DNA from: Anniella stebbinsi
Taxonomy: Eukaryota > Chordata > Lepidosauria > Squamata > Anniellidae
Direction of reading: 5' to 3'
Assembly: GCA_029215795.1 (NCBI GenBank)
Contig: JARDYH010000001.1
Location: 295,126,654-295,190,653 of the forward strand
DNA length: 64,000 bases
Shown: positions 1 to 52,024 of the stretch, piece after piece
Numbering within the stretch: the stretch's first letter is position 1
How the letters are laid out: each line of letters opens with the position of its first letter
The notes under the pieces: model-generated
Databases searched by the model: none
What the model was told of the DNA's origin: nothing
Seen by the model: the letters and a program-made list of their open reading frames with translations, nothing else
Position numbers and translations under genes: made by a program

Positions 1-334
1 CTGCTAATTATAACTTACTTCTTAATGAAGGATGAAAAAACTCCTTAATCAACTCCCCAAATGTCTCTCAAGGCTTGCAGTAAGATTTTTACCCTTCTCT
101 TAATTTTTTTGTAAGCAATCATGGGAATAATGATTTCGTCAAGATTATGAATAGCCAAATTATGATTATTGCCTTGTACAAAATTGCTAATAGGATTTTG
201 GCTCTGTATGAAAAAGGAAAGGATCAGAAAGGACAACTTCTGAGTGTCCCACCACACAACCCCATGATACTTACTTAAATTTTACTACAATAGTAAGCTT
301 TACTGAACTAACACATTTAAAACGAATGGTCCTT
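1..334. other. No recognised feature
   Basis: AT-rich sequence with short open frames only. No gene, RNA or clear repeat recognised. Confidence 0.5.
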
Positions 335-879
335 ATTAGGGCTGTGAATGAGCCCCCAATCCGATCCAGATCCCGATCTGTCAGGTCTGGATTGGGCCCA
401 ATCTGACTCGGATCGGATCAGGCCAAATCCGATCCAACTCTGATCCGGATCCGATCCGGGTCCATTCACAGCACTCCTTCCCACTCTATCCGTTCCCTCC
501 CTCCCCCTCCCCCTCTCCCTGTTTACCTGCTGCCTCCTCTGCATTGTCCTGCCGTCGTCCTCCGTCCTTGCTGTGGGCAGGCTGCTTTCCCGCTTGCACC
601 AGGTGACGTCATCACCCTCCACGAGTGGGAAAGCAGCCAGCTCACAGCGTGGAGGTAGGATGACGTGGAGGAGGCAGATGGAAAGCAGGGAGAGTGGGAA
701 GGAGGGAGGGAGAGAGCGGGGAGAGCGGTAGGGAGTGCTGTGACAGGATCCGGATCAGATCTGGATCGTGGATCTCATCCGGCCTGATCCAGGCCTGATC
801 CGATCCAATTTGGATCCGGAGGTCTGTATCAGCCTGATCCGCTCCAGATTCGGGATCCGGATCCGGTCACAGCCCTAAT
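335..879. mobile_element. GATC-rich nonautonomous DNA transposon, hAT-like ends
   Basis: Bounded by 13-bp perfect terminal inverted repeats ATTAGGGCTGTGA (335-347) and its complement (867-879). Two clusters of overlapping GATCCGGATC-type palindromes flank a pyrimidine/purine-rich core. The TAGGGCTGTG start resembles hAT termini; no clear 8-bp target duplication was found. A similar end occurs at about 40829. Confidence 0.7.
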
Positions 880-3061
880 TTGTATCATTCAACAGGACCT
901 GTATTCCTTTGCCAATTTGTTTCTGTGCTAGTTCAAATTTAAAGAAGTAAAATTATTTATAATTACCTGCACAAATTTGGCCTTTGACCTTAAATGAGAT
1001 AGTTATGATAGAGAATATGTGCTGGGAAGCAACAAGAGTTTTTCATAGCTAACAATATTTTAACGTCAAACTAAAAGTCACACAATCTCAATAAAATACA
1101 ATGAAAAAATAAAGTATCGAAAGGCCAATCTAGATTTTTTTAAAAAAAAAGCCTGCTTGAACTTGGCAGTATAGAAATAATTAACATTCATGACTAGATG
1201 GTTCAGTCACATGCAATTATTGAAAAACTTTCCTCTACCTTGAAGGTATTATTAGTAATAATTTTGCAGTGCAAGGTGTTTTATATTTGTTTCTTTAGTT
1301 TTCACAACACTCCTGCAAAGTAGATGGTTATTGTTCCACTTTATAGAAGGATAAAAAGCTCATTACTCTGATCAAAGCAAGTGCTCAATACCAGTTTTAA
1401 AATGAAGCTATTTATTTTTCACAATACAAAAGTTATTTGGAGTATTTGCCTTTTCTTCTTTTATTTCTGCCATTTATTTTATATTGTTTTATATTACCGT
1501 CCCCGGTCCCTTTTCAAAGCTGCATTGCTTAGGGAACCAGCATTCTATTCAGATGGGAGATAGAGAGTTAAAGACAGCATCAACACTCTCCTTGCAGTGG
1601 TGGGTGTAGGTGTAGATGGGGAGGCAATCGTGCAGTGAGGTTTGAGCCAGTTGAAAATGAAGCATTATGAACGTTCTAGTGCAGCACGATACTTTTCTTA
1701 TGTGAACATATCTGTAGAAATATTTGGCTATAGTGTGCAGTTGTGTCATTGGAACCATACACTTCAAAAACAAAAATTTAATAGCATACAGACTTAAGAG
1801 CATTGGCCTACACAGATAAACAAACTGGGCACTGTGAATTAGTTTAGGCATCCATATTATACTGCCAAGTAGTAAATATGTTTTAGCTGTTATGTAGTGC
1901 AGATATGTGGTAAAATGTGGGGCAGAATGGATATCTGTTTGCAGACTTTATGATCCTGTTCATGGAGGTGAGAAATTGATGTTTGTTTTTCCTTGTTTTT
2001 TGGCATTTGTGTTTCTAAACCTTTTGCCTGAACTCAGCATTTAATGGAGGGCTTTTTGAAATTCCTGGATTCCACAGATCAGAATATTTGTTGCATTATG
2101 CTGCCTGTGGAACTTTCTAAGAGATAATTGCACAGCAATGTTTCACAATGTTGCAAAGCAGTAACAAAAAAACTGGCATCCAGAATTGGACCTGTGTACA
2201 GTAGAAACAATAGTAACCCCATCCAGTGCCTGGATGAGATTACTTTGTGAAAGAAAGGCTTTTATTGTCCTAAAGCTCAGACACTAAAAAATGTGTCCAA
2301 TTGAAATAACCTAAAAGGCTGAATGTGTACTCATCCATGGATTCACTGTCACCTATAAATTGTCCATGTTTAAAGGAACAAGCTTTCAAACAAATTAATG
2401 TCTGTACAGTTATATACTAATATAATGATAATGAATCTAACCATTTGGTAGCTCAGTATCATTTTCTTCACCCCTCTCTTTAGTTGCTTGTTAAGCATTG
2501 GAATAAATAACTAAGTTTGAAGACCTCTGGCTATTAGTAAACCAGTATAGGTGTGGGATAGATCTAGTGTTTAAATCCCAAATATTATTTAATAATAGTC
2601 AAGTAAGGATGCATCCAATTTGCATGAGACAACAGCATTTCCCCTTCCTCTCCTGTCCCTCCAAATCTGCTTTGGAGCGCCCCCACCCCATCCTGAGGCT
2701 GTAGAGAAGTGGAGGAATCTTTTCTGCTGATAGATGCTGTTCATTGGCAGATAGCATTGGATACAATCTGTCATTTTTAGAACAACAATAATAATGCATT
2801 TTATGGGAGCTAACCAGAGAGCAAACATTGTCCACTAGAGTGGCAGAGTGACCAGCACAGAAATTAAATATATTATTGCTGAACTTAAGGCAAGGATGAA
2901 TGAATGAGTGCTATCTGTAGTAGCCTAAGCCAGTGTTACCATTAGGCAGAGCAAGGCTACCGCAGACAGCTGACTCGTGGTGTCATTTGAGGGCAGCAAA
3001 TTATTTTTGTTGTATCGCTGCAGCCTTCTTGGAGCACAATCATATCCATGTTTACTCAGAT
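880..3061. other. Intergenic stretch, nothing recognised
   Basis: AT-rich, with short unconserved frames on both strands. I see no exon-like, RNA or repeat structure that I can name. Confidence 0.45.
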
Positions 3062-3398
3062 GTTTGACGCCTGGTTAGCCGATTATGCGCATAATCGCGG
3101 AAGCGCTTTATCGTAAATGCTTGTACGTAAGAGGTAATTGAGTGCACAACTGGTGGACTTACCAGTTGTTTGAAATGCGCTTTACAAGTAGTTAATGTGG
3201 AGAATCACTTGTTCACATAGGCAAAATGCGCTTTAACGGCAGGAGGAAAATAAAACTTGCTATTTAACGCGCATTTGATAATGTGCATAATTTGAGAGAT
3301 AAAGCGCCTCAACTCCCAATTTACGCTCCGCTCTTGTAGAGGTACAAATTTTAATGAGACTTCAAAGAGCTTTAAACGTCTCGTGTAGAGGCAGCCCC
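3062..3398 (-). mobile_element. CpG-dense ATGCGCAT MITE, copy 1 (degraded)
   Basis: Shares GATTATGCGCATAATCG, AAATGCGCTTTA and GTAGAGGCAGCC with three other copies in the window. The 5' terminus is eroded and many CpGs have decayed. Confidence 0.75.
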
Positions 3399-3413
3399 AG
3401 TTAAACTTACTTC

Positions 3414-3602
3414 CAGCTGTGGCTCAGTGTGGTAGAGCACCTGCTTTGCATGCAGAAGGTCCTAGGTTCGATCCCTGGCTTCTCCAGATAGGGTTAGGAA
3501 GGAATCTTGCCTGAAGAGCAGATGCCAATCTGTGTCAACAATACTGGGCTAGATAGATCAATGGTCTGACTAGGTATAAGGCAGCTTCCTTTGTTCCTAA
3601 GT
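3414..3602 (+). repeat. tRNA-derived SINE
   Basis: The head has pol III promoter boxes: A-box-like GTGGCTCAGTGTGGTAGAGC and B box GGTTCGATCCC at 3465-3475. The body (ATACTGGGCTAGATAGATCAATGGTCTGA) is typical of a sauropsid tRNA SINE. The head lacks tRNA folding at the 3' side, so it is not a tRNA gene. Confidence 0.85.
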
Positions 3603-4005
3603 TTACCATCTATGCTAGCTTACCATTAAACAGTTCAGTTTCCTTTATAGTACACATGTTCAGAATTGTGCTGCCTGAGGAATCTGTTGTGTTAGGAGGA
3701 AGCAATATGTGTTATTTACTGCTTACTTAGGAGTAAGCCCCATTGAATTCAGTTTGACTTCCCAATAAAAATATGGAGTAGCATAAAGACTATTGACTGT
3801 GATGGAGGATACACTGTTGTGCTGCCCCAATTGTTAGGTGACACAAAAGCAGAGCTTAACCCAGGAATGGAATTGTTACTGAAGAACATAAGCCAGGCAC
3901 AGGTCGTATGAGGTGACCATCTATCTACACTAATACTATAAGCTACAAAAATCTGAGGCATTCTGGAGCCTGCTGTAGTCATTTAGTAGTGTGCTTCTAT
4001 ATATC

Positions 4006-4139
4006 AGGCTTTCCCAGCCTGATGCTCTTCGCATGTGTTGGACAACAACTCTCATAACACCTCTAGCTAAGCTGACTGGGGGATAATGGGAACTATGTCC
4101 TCCAACCCACCTGGAGGGCTCCAGGCTGGGGAAGGCTGG
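4006..4139. mobile_element. Palindromic hairpin MITE (ACTACAACTCCCA family)
   Basis: Imperfect palindrome starting AGGCTTTCCCAGCCT and ending CCAGGCTGGGGAAGGCT, with an internal hairpin. About ten more copies occur in the window. Confidence 0.75.
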
Positions 4140-4185
4140 TATATATGTTGGTGCAATTTCTGTGAAGATGTTCAGTGCACTTGGG

Positions 4186-4306
4186 GGGTAGAATCCAATG
4201 TTAGTCCTACTTAGGTTAGACCCAGTGAAACGAATGGGGCTTGAGTTAGTTATGATTAGCCTACGTCCCATTCATTTCAATGGGTCTACTCTAGGTAGTA
4301 CTAACA
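4186..4306. mobile_element. Short inverted-repeat MITE upstream of promoter
   Basis: Arms TTAGTCCTACTTAGGTTAGACCC and GGGTCTACTCTAGGTAGTACTAA pair around CATTCATTTCAATGGG. Related CCCATTGAATTCA pieces lie near 3740, 5210 and 50245. Confidence 0.6.
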
Positions 4307-4764
4307 ATATTGTGCTGGCTTTTTTATGCTAACTGCGAATTCTCCTTCCGGCTCAGAAAGGGTCCATGAAGTCCTGCAATTCTTGCTTCCAGCGGCGGCC
4401 AGCCTCAGTCGCTCCCGGGAAGTGCAGCGTTGCTCATGGCACGACCATGGATTTCCCATCCGGAGTCTGGGTTCGCTCGCTCGCCCGCCTACGGCTTCGC
4501 AACAATGGGAAAAGATCTGGAGGAACAAAAACCCACCCAGCCGCCTCCCAGTCCTAACAGGAAAGGCGCAACGATAACCGCCCAGCCGAGGCAGGCAGCT
4601 CCTCCCATCTCGGGTAGCGGGCGGAGCTCTTCCGCTACCGCGCACACGAAACAGCGGCGGAGGCCCGCCGGTCCGCCGCCTTTGACCGGGCTCAGCTGCC
4701 GTCGCTACCGCCTCCTCCTCTGGCGAGGAGCTGCGGCCCCCATTTCCGTCTGCGGCTGTCAACC

Positions 4765-44950
<40,186 letters not shown>

Positions 44951-45624
44951 CACATAGGTGGAAACAGCAATACATCCTAGCCATACCTGCATTCAGGTTT
45001 TATAGCCTCGAGAAGCTACTGGAAATCTTTCCAAAAACAATCCTATATCTTTGATTTTCCTTTTGAATGTTGCTTGTAATAGAAGGTATTTAAAGAATGT
45101 TAATTTTTTAAAAAACAAAATCCTTATTTGACTTAATTTTAAGTTTACTTTTATGGGACGATGGAGCTGTCACTTTAAAATTCTATCAGATAATGTGGCA
45201 GAACAATTAGCTATTTTTTTTGTACAAAAGGGAAATGTATCAATGATATTGCACTTTACAATGGAAACTCTGGGAGACGTATAACCACTATGGTGGCTTA
45301 TTGCTAGCATTAAAAGCAAAACAAAAATACAAACCCTGTAAATAGCAGAACTTCATTTTCTGGTATTTGCTGCTGTCTGCTGTGCCAAGGACAATGCCTT
45401 AATATTAGGAAAATGTTCTGGGAAATGCTTAACTTTTACAATAAGAATAGATGTAATCCTAAATTTGGGTACTGTAATAAGAGGCTGCTACCCTGGTAGC
45501 TCCATCAAAACATTATAGGTCCCAAAGTGGCAAGTCTATGTTAGAATGAAGAATAACCCAGTGCCATTAATAACATTGGTCAGAATCTTCATACTGCATG
45601 TGATCATGTAGTACTCATGTCTAT

Positions 45625-45930
45625 GGGCCAAACTACATGTTACTTTAAAAGCATGGTCAGCAGCTATGTCTCTCCCTGACCCCGTTTTACTCTACAGTAA
45701 GTGCAGAGTATCCAGATCAGGACCCAGGTCTGTGTGTGGGAGTGGGGAGGGGTTGGGGGTCTTGAACATTTAGCCTCCCCTCCAGCTGGGTTCCTGATCC
45801 AGATCAGCCACCGGCCTTTACATTGCCAAAAGATTATCCATTAAAAAGGGTTCACTTATTGGCAATTTGTGTTTTACTTTAAAGTAAAAATAAAAGCGAA
45901 AAATCTTTAAAGGAACGTGTAGTTTGGCCC
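45625..45930. mobile_element. MITE inside the 3' UTR
   Basis: Ends GGGCCAAACTACATGTTACT and its complement (AACGTGTAGTTTGGCCC) with few mismatches; flanks TAT and TGT. Contains AATAAA at 45889-45894. Confidence 0.8.
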
Positions 45931-45944
45931 TGTCATTGATCTGG

Positions 45945-46165
45945 TTTACACATAACGCCAAGCCAGCACAAGTTAATTTCCCCAAAGGGTTTGTTGTTAT
46001 GGTACCAGCTGCCATTTTAAAAATGCAAACTGGTGGGAGCATGCCGTGACTTGTTTTTACATGCGGACCCAGCAAGGGTAGGTTGCTGGGGTGGTTAATA
46101 AACCACCCAGGACCCATGGCCTGTTTCAGGGTTGTGATTGGTTGGTTGGTTAATCACCTCAACGA
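45945..46165. mobile_element. MITE of the AAACCACCC family
   Basis: GTTAATAAACCACCCAGGACCC followed by GGTTGGTTGGTTAATCACC; directly follows the previous MITE. Confidence 0.6.
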
Positions 46166-46314
46166 CCCCCCACCCCCACCCCCAAAGTAGTTCTGCACCA
46201 CTGTTCTAATGGATAGGAATTGGCCACAAGGTTTGCTTGTTTTAGCTTAGTGTGCTTCTACTTACCTTGAACCGTATGTTTCTTTGCTTGAATGTTTCAC
46301 TCCATTTAAGTACA

Positions 46315-46320
46315 AATAAA
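46315..46320 (+). terminator. Candidate polyadenylation signal AATAAA
   Basis: Canonical hexamer about 1.37 kb after the TPCN2 stop, with T-rich sequence downstream. Preferred over 45889 because it is not inside an obvious repeat, but no transcript data are available. Confidence 0.4.
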
Positions 46321-46873
46321 AAAGAGCTTTTTGCTATACTCTTAATACCCAGTGGATTTCCAACAATGTTCCTATGATGTCATTATTTGTGAGTGTTTGT
46401 GCAATGGTGCCATTTGGCCAGTACAGAGTGCCCAGTTTACCAATGCAATCTAATTTCCATTTCCTCATGCTCTGGGAATTTTTATATAGAGAAACCACTA
46501 AAATAGTATATATTTTATGATTTTTTTATGCATTAAATTGAATGCGTTCCATAAATGTACTGTAAGATGTACCAGTACAGGTCATATATTAAGACCACAA
46601 GCATTTGTATGTAATGACTGTTAATGCAGTAAAATATTTTTGAGACAGCTGGAGTCCTCTCATTTGTTTGTCTCTCTACTTGTTTTAAAACAAGAATGTC
46701 TGAAATCTTGAGCTCTTCTGTGATTTTCTAAACATTTTGGATACCTGCTGTAGACCAGTTTCATACGAAGGGTTGCAATTGGCCTCGCTGTGCATTTTAC
46801 AGCTCAAGTGAAAGTTGCCATCATGTTGCTTGAATTCCTGCCTCATATGAGCCGAATTACACATCCAAGTAGC

Positions 46874-46899
46874 TCATTCATTCATTCATTCATTCATTC
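46874..46899. repeat. (CATT)n microsatellite
   Basis: About six CATT units. Confidence 0.92.
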
Positions 46900-46929
46900 C
46901 ATTTGTATCCTACCCTTTCTCCAAGGCTG

Positions 46930-47053
46930 AGGTGGGGGGAACCTGTGGCTCTCTAGATGTTGTTGGACTTCAACCCCCAGCATCCATAACCATTGCCTAT
47001 GCTGGTTGGGGATGATGGAAGTTGGAGTCCAATAACATCTGCAGGGCCATAGT
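46930..47053. mobile_element. Palindromic hairpin MITE
   Basis: AACCTGTGGCTCTCTAGATG and CATCTGCAGGGCCATAG arms around CCATTGCCTATGCTGGTTGG. Confidence 0.72.
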
Positions 47054-47059
47054 TTCCTG

Positions 47060-47262
47060 CAATTCCTGCTCCAAGAAACTTAAGAGTAGCATACATGATC
47101 CACCCCCTTTTAGCCCCAAAGCAACCCTGTGAGGTAAGTTAGGTTGAGAAAGAGAGAGAAACTGGTACAAGGTCACCCAATGGGTTTCATGTCTGGGTGA
47201 GGATTCAAACCCATGTCCCTCTAGTTTTATACCCTAACAACTACACCACATCTGCTATTGGT
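47060..47262 (-). repeat. Old SINE-like repeat, reverse
   Basis: CAAGGTCACCCAATGGGTTTC, GATTCAAACCCATG (a B box in reverse) and TACACCACA indicate a degraded tRNA SINE on the minus strand. Confidence 0.6.
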
Positions 47263-47917
47263 GTGAATTGGTCCCGGCAATTGTAGCCAGTGCATTTTTT
47301 TAAAAAAATCAAATCCACTTAACATCTATTTTTGCATTACCTAGAACAAATCAGTGGCTGGTTACTTTACTAAGGAAGAACAGATGAACCCTACAAGAAA
47401 TGGTTGTTCCATGTCTTAGAGAGGTTCTTGTAAATGTTAGATGAGTAGGTTAGTAACATGCAAAATGTAAATTTTGATACTAACTATGTTTACTTGGAAT
47501 TAGGCCTTCTTTATTTTAATGGGTATTCTAAATAAGTTTGCTTAGGATTGTGACCTAAGAAAACAAATTGGATCTTGGACTGTATTTTTGTATTCAGTCT
47601 GTAATCGGTATGTGGATGTGATAGATTACGATGGCACTCATGTATGTAAAACTGAAGGGATTGGAACCGAGATACACTTCTGTAGAACCAAGAATATTTT
47701 ACATGCGTAGCTCATATGGTCTCAAGTAATTTTCATGAAGTTGAGACTTTTTTCCTCCAAAAGCAGAAATGCCTTTACATTTCAAATAGAGGATTGTCTC
47801 TAGACAACATAGGCTGGTAATTCAAATAGCTTCATACCTAACTATAACAAGGTGTTATGAGAATCCTGAAAGTCAATGTATTTTAAAAATCAAATTTTTA
47901 ACCTTTATGCATCCAAA

Positions 47918-48202
47918 GAAGTAGTGATTGCTGCCAGCCTGGATGTCTTTAAAAAGGAATTAGGCAAATTCATAGAGAATAAGGCTATCAATGGCTACTA
48001 GTTATGATGGCTATAAATTATCTCCAATATCAGAGGCATAAGTATGACTCTTTATGCCAGTTGCTGAGGAACATGAGTGGAAGGGTGCTATTGCATTCAT
48101 ATCCTGCTTGGGAGTTGCCTGTGGACAGCTGGGTGGCCACAGTGGAAACAGAATACTGGACTAGATAGGCTTTTGGCCCGATCCAGCATGGCTCTTATGT
48201 TT
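47918..48202 (+). mobile_element. CR1-type LINE 3' end
   Basis: CTTTAAAAAGGAATTAGGCAAATTC through GTTGCTGAGGAACATGAGTGG to GATCCAGCATGGCTCTTATG; frame open only briefly. Confidence 0.82.
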
Positions 48203-48308
48203 ATACTACCTGTTGGGTATAAGCAGTGATTACTAAATGATCCCTACGGTCCATTAGTCCAGGACTTCCTGTAGCCCAGATGTTTTCTTTATTGAAACAG
48301 CTCATAGA

Positions 48309-48752
48309 ACAGAATCCTACAGGGCGCTTATGTCCCTGCAGATTCCCTTCTGCAAGTAGTGGATCCCACCAATTCCATTGCACAATGGAGATCTACACCA
48401 AGCAGGATATGGCACTTTGAAAACTGTATATGTAGCATGTCCTGGGCCCCAACAGTTGCTGCTACTGTTATAAACCGAATTAAAGCAGTAATGTAGAACC
48501 TGCCCAAGTGTTTCCTAAAGGAGGCCCCCAAATGAACGGAAATGCTCATTTCTGGAAGGAAACAGGTCAGTGAAACTACCTTATGTGAGCTCTGCTGACC
48601 TGCCTCTTTGCAGAAATAAACATTTCCACTGTTTCAGGTTGCTCTGGAATCACTAAATCATTACTGTGCAAACAGTGGGGGCTGCCTACACAACTCAATT
48701 AGCAGGGTGTAAGAGAATCAGCAGGGACATAAGCACCCCGCTGGATTCTGCC
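48309..48752. mobile_element. Palindromic MITE with nested second MITE
   Basis: Ends CAGAATCCTACAGGGCGCTT and AAGCACCCCGCTGGATTCTG. Positions 48388-48500 carry a nested GATCTACACCAAGCAGGATAT unit also seen at 62636-62765. Confidence 0.75.
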
Positions 48753-48904
48753 TAGAATTTTCAAAAGTCTGCTACCTCAAATTACTGGGATGAAGCAAAA
48801 GATGGGGCGATCAGTGGTGTGCAGAGGCCTGTTGCTAAGACCTTAACTTCCCAGAGGCCTTTTTTGTTAACCCTATAGTTTCCTGACTGCAGCATGTAAA
48901 GCAG

Positions 48905-49025
48905 TCTCCCCCAACCTGGCACCCTCCAGATGTGTGGGGCTACAATTCCCATAGTCCTGAACCAGCATTCTGGCTGGGGATGATGGGAACTGTAGTCCAA
49001 AAACATCTGGAGGGTGCTGGGTTAG
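48905..49025. mobile_element. Palindromic hairpin MITE (best copy)
   Basis: CCAACCTGGCACCCTCCAGATG pairs with CATCTGGAGGGTGCTGGGTT; interior CTACAATTCCCATAGTCC and GGGAACTGTAGTCC. Confidence 0.82.
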
Positions 49026-49734
49026 GCTAGGCTACCTGCTGGTCTGCTGGTGAAAATGTTGGGCAACAAGCGTCAGTGATTACGTGAGGGGAGTCTGACC
49101 AAATGGGTGAGAGAGGGAGGAAAGCCACCGATCCCAAAACAAAGAAGGAAATCTCCCAAGGTGCACTGAAAAAAATGTTCAGCATAGAACTTTTTGAGTG
49201 GCAGCTCTCTTTAGCAGATGCACTGTACTTTGTACTTTGAAGCAGTGTACAATTTTGGCAGTTTTCTCCCTCCCCCCCTTTTATTTAAAGGGGATCAACT
49301 AAAAATGGAAGAGCTGTTTTATTTCTCAGAAGATGGGAGAAAGTTATGCTGCTGCATCTAGGAGATGCTGTTGGATAAGCATTTATTTGGAAAACTGGAT
49401 GATGGGAATTGTAGTGCAACACATTTGGATGGTGCCACATTGTGGAAGACTGACAAGGGATGAGTGCCATGTGGTTAAAACTTCATTTCATTTGTTCTGC
49501 TTATTATTTTTACAGAAAAGAACAAGTGCCTAGAAATCTTGTTCTGCTTGGCAGTCATTTGCACACATGGCCCCTTCTCATCTTGTGCCAAAATGGACCT
49601 TTCTTCTGTCTGCCAACCTTCATCTCCTGGTGGGATAGGCCAGGTTTTTGAGGGGAGTCCCTTGTACAGAGTAGCAAGCATTACCTTGCCCATCCCTTGG
49701 TCACATCAGGCTTTCTGGTAATAATTACCATGCC

Positions 49735-50430
49735 CAGATAACATCCAGATTGGACTATAGCAATGCACTTTTAAGCGGGGCCCACTTTGAAGGCTGCCCA
49801 GAAACTACAGCTGGTGGAAAATGCAGTGGCTCGTTTGCAAAATGGCTTGAGCGTTGGCCAACCTATCTTGGCTAGTTCTGAGAAAACGACACCAGCTGTC
49901 AGGCTGTCTCTGGGCACAGTTCAAAGTGCGAGCCTTAATCTTCAAAGCCCGAAACAGCTGTCCCAGGCTACCTGCAGTGCAATCTGCTCCCACGCAAACT
50001 TAGCTGATCACTAAGGCCCACTTCAAAAACACTGTTCAGAGTGCTGCCTCTTCCGAAGTAAGGCGGAGAGGTGATAACCGGCAGTACAGCCGTTATGGTG
50101 CCTCACTGCTCAACATCCTTCTGCTATCCATTTGCCAGGATCCACTCTTCGTGACCTTTAAAAAGAGCCTGAAAACATTGTCCCTAGCTCTTAATGTAAT
50201 TTATAGCACAATCCTATCCATGTCTAATCAGAATTCATTCTCATTAAGTTCAATGGGACTTTCTCCAAGGGAAACCTGTTGAGGACTGCAGCCTTAAGGC
50301 AGTTGATGTATTTGTGTCTTTGTCCTTTGCCACTGTTTGCCTGTTTTTAAGTGTTACTGTTTTAAATACCCTCATTTATTGTGCCTATCTATATTCTTAG
50401 TTGCCTTGAGAATCAGTATGATTTAAATTT
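49735..50430 (+). mobile_element. L2-type LINE 3' part
   Basis: GACTATAGCAATGCACTTTTAAG then CAGAAACTACAGCTGGTGGAAAATGC, as in the L2 ORF2 C-terminus; 3' part ends near TTGCCTTGAGAATCAG. Interrupted near 50205-50290 by a CCTATCCATGTCTAATCAG MITE piece. Confidence 0.75.
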
Positions 50431-51189
50431 TAAATTTTAAGAAGTGGGAATCTAATGAGGCAGTCACAAATGACTGATAGAAAATTGCATGTTTGTTATG
50501 AGAAGCTCCTCTCTTACAGAATTGTAGATATCAGTTATACCGGCCTTCTCCAACGTGGTGCCCTTTGTTAGCAGAACAGTAAGATCCTGATGAAGCTGAG
50601 CTGTGTGAAATCCTGGCTGAAAGAGCATGCTTTACCCTAGACTGGAGACTCTGAGTCAAAGGAATAAGAAAGCTTGCATTTTATTGCAGTAAATACATGT
50701 TGGATAGGAGGGTTCCCAACCCAAGATGGAGGTAGACCCGAAGAGATGTCTCCTTTCTGAGACGCAAAAGCATAAGGAAGAAGGAAGTGTGGTCAGCAAC
50801 CCTAAGAGTACTAGTCTATCAATAGAAGGAAGGTCAGCACAGTTCAGAGAATGGTCTAGGAAGCTTGGAGGTCCTCTATCTATTCTCTTTGTTTTTTCTT
50901 TTGAAGCTAGTCCAGGTTGACCAAATACCCAGTTTTCCCTGGACAAGTCTGGAAATGGGGGGCCCAAACCGGAGTCCAGGGGGAATCGCAGATCTGATTA
51001 AAATATCAGGGAATTGGGCGCTCCCAGCACCATCCGGGGCTTGTTCTTGGCCAGTGCAATCGCGCAGGCCAAGAAAATTCCCTGATCGGAGCTGGGGCAG
51101 GGCTGGAAGGACACGTTTTGGTACTTCCAGCCCCTCTCAGCGGATCGGCACGGGGGCAGGACTGGAAGACGTGTTTGCACCCACACTTC

Positions 51190-51308
51190 CAACACCTTTA
51201 AGATGTCTTGGATCACAACTCCTATAATTCCTGTCCATTGGCCATGCTGATTGGGGCTGATGGGAGTTGTAGTGCAAAAGATCTGGACGGCACCAGATGT
51301 TGGGGCAG
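51190..51308. mobile_element. Palindromic hairpin MITE
   Basis: GATCACAACTCCTATAATTCC and GATGGGAGTTGTAGTGC around GGCCATGCTGATTGGGG. Confidence 0.72.
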
Positions 51309-51945
51309 ACTGAAGTATACATTTTGATTTCAGACCTTGACCCCTCTTGCAAAATGCACAATATGGCAGCTGTGGAGAATGGCAGCTTTTTGGCTGTGTT
51401 TTGTATTTAAACCTTTCCATATCATCAAATACAATAATATGTCTGGTGTTATTTCAGCAAAGGAATCCTTTAGTGAATATTAACATTCATTCTGTGTGGA
51501 GCAAAAGTTTCTATTTGTGTACCTATTTTCATGGGTGTGTGTATGTGTGATAAGTTTCGACACCCTAGTAAAACAAACACTTCACAAACTACAGAGTTAA
51601 TTTCAATTTGGTAAAATAATGCTAAACCAAGATGTTCTATGCAAAAATTATTTTAGCCACAGAACAGCCTTTTTGTAAGTAAAGGCATTACAAGCACATC
51701 TAACATTCCCTTCATGCATTAGGATATAATGTTATATAATAAAGCAGTTATTAAAAAAAGTATTTATTAAAGACCTTCCATCAATAAAATTCTATAACAT
51801 TTTCATGGTAAACATTTTTGATCAAATTCAATGTCTGCACCTGTGGTTACTATGCATTGCATATATATGAACCTCCCCTATGCTGTGTTAGGTCATTAGT
51901 CCATATAGCTCAGTATTGTCGCATTTGTCTGACAGTCCTTTTCTA

Positions 51946-52024
51946 GGGAGGCAACCTGGTGCCCTCCAGATGTTTTGGATTACAACTCCCATAAGCCCCA
52001 GCCACCATGGCCAATGGTAAGAGG
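51946..52024. mobile_element. Half hairpin MITE
   Basis: CAACCTGGTGCCCTCCAGAT, GATTACAACTCCCATAAGCC and CATGGCCAATGG; right arm missing. Confidence 0.7.

Larger units (their letters stand above)
44951..46340 (+). other. Probable TPCN2 3' UTR
   Basis: Follows the stop codon; AT-rich and non-coding. Two AATAAA signals are seen: 45889-45894, inside an inserted MITE, and 46315-46320, beyond a second MITE. The true end could be at either, or earlier using a variant signal. Confidence 0.55.

Noticed and set aside
3421..3482. Possible tRNA gene with A and B boxes
   Set aside because: It is joined to a SINE body and lacks a complete cloverleaf.
4301..4762. 153-codon minus-strand frame opposite the promoter
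   Set aside because: GC-rich CpG-island sequence gives long accidental frames; no recognisable domain.
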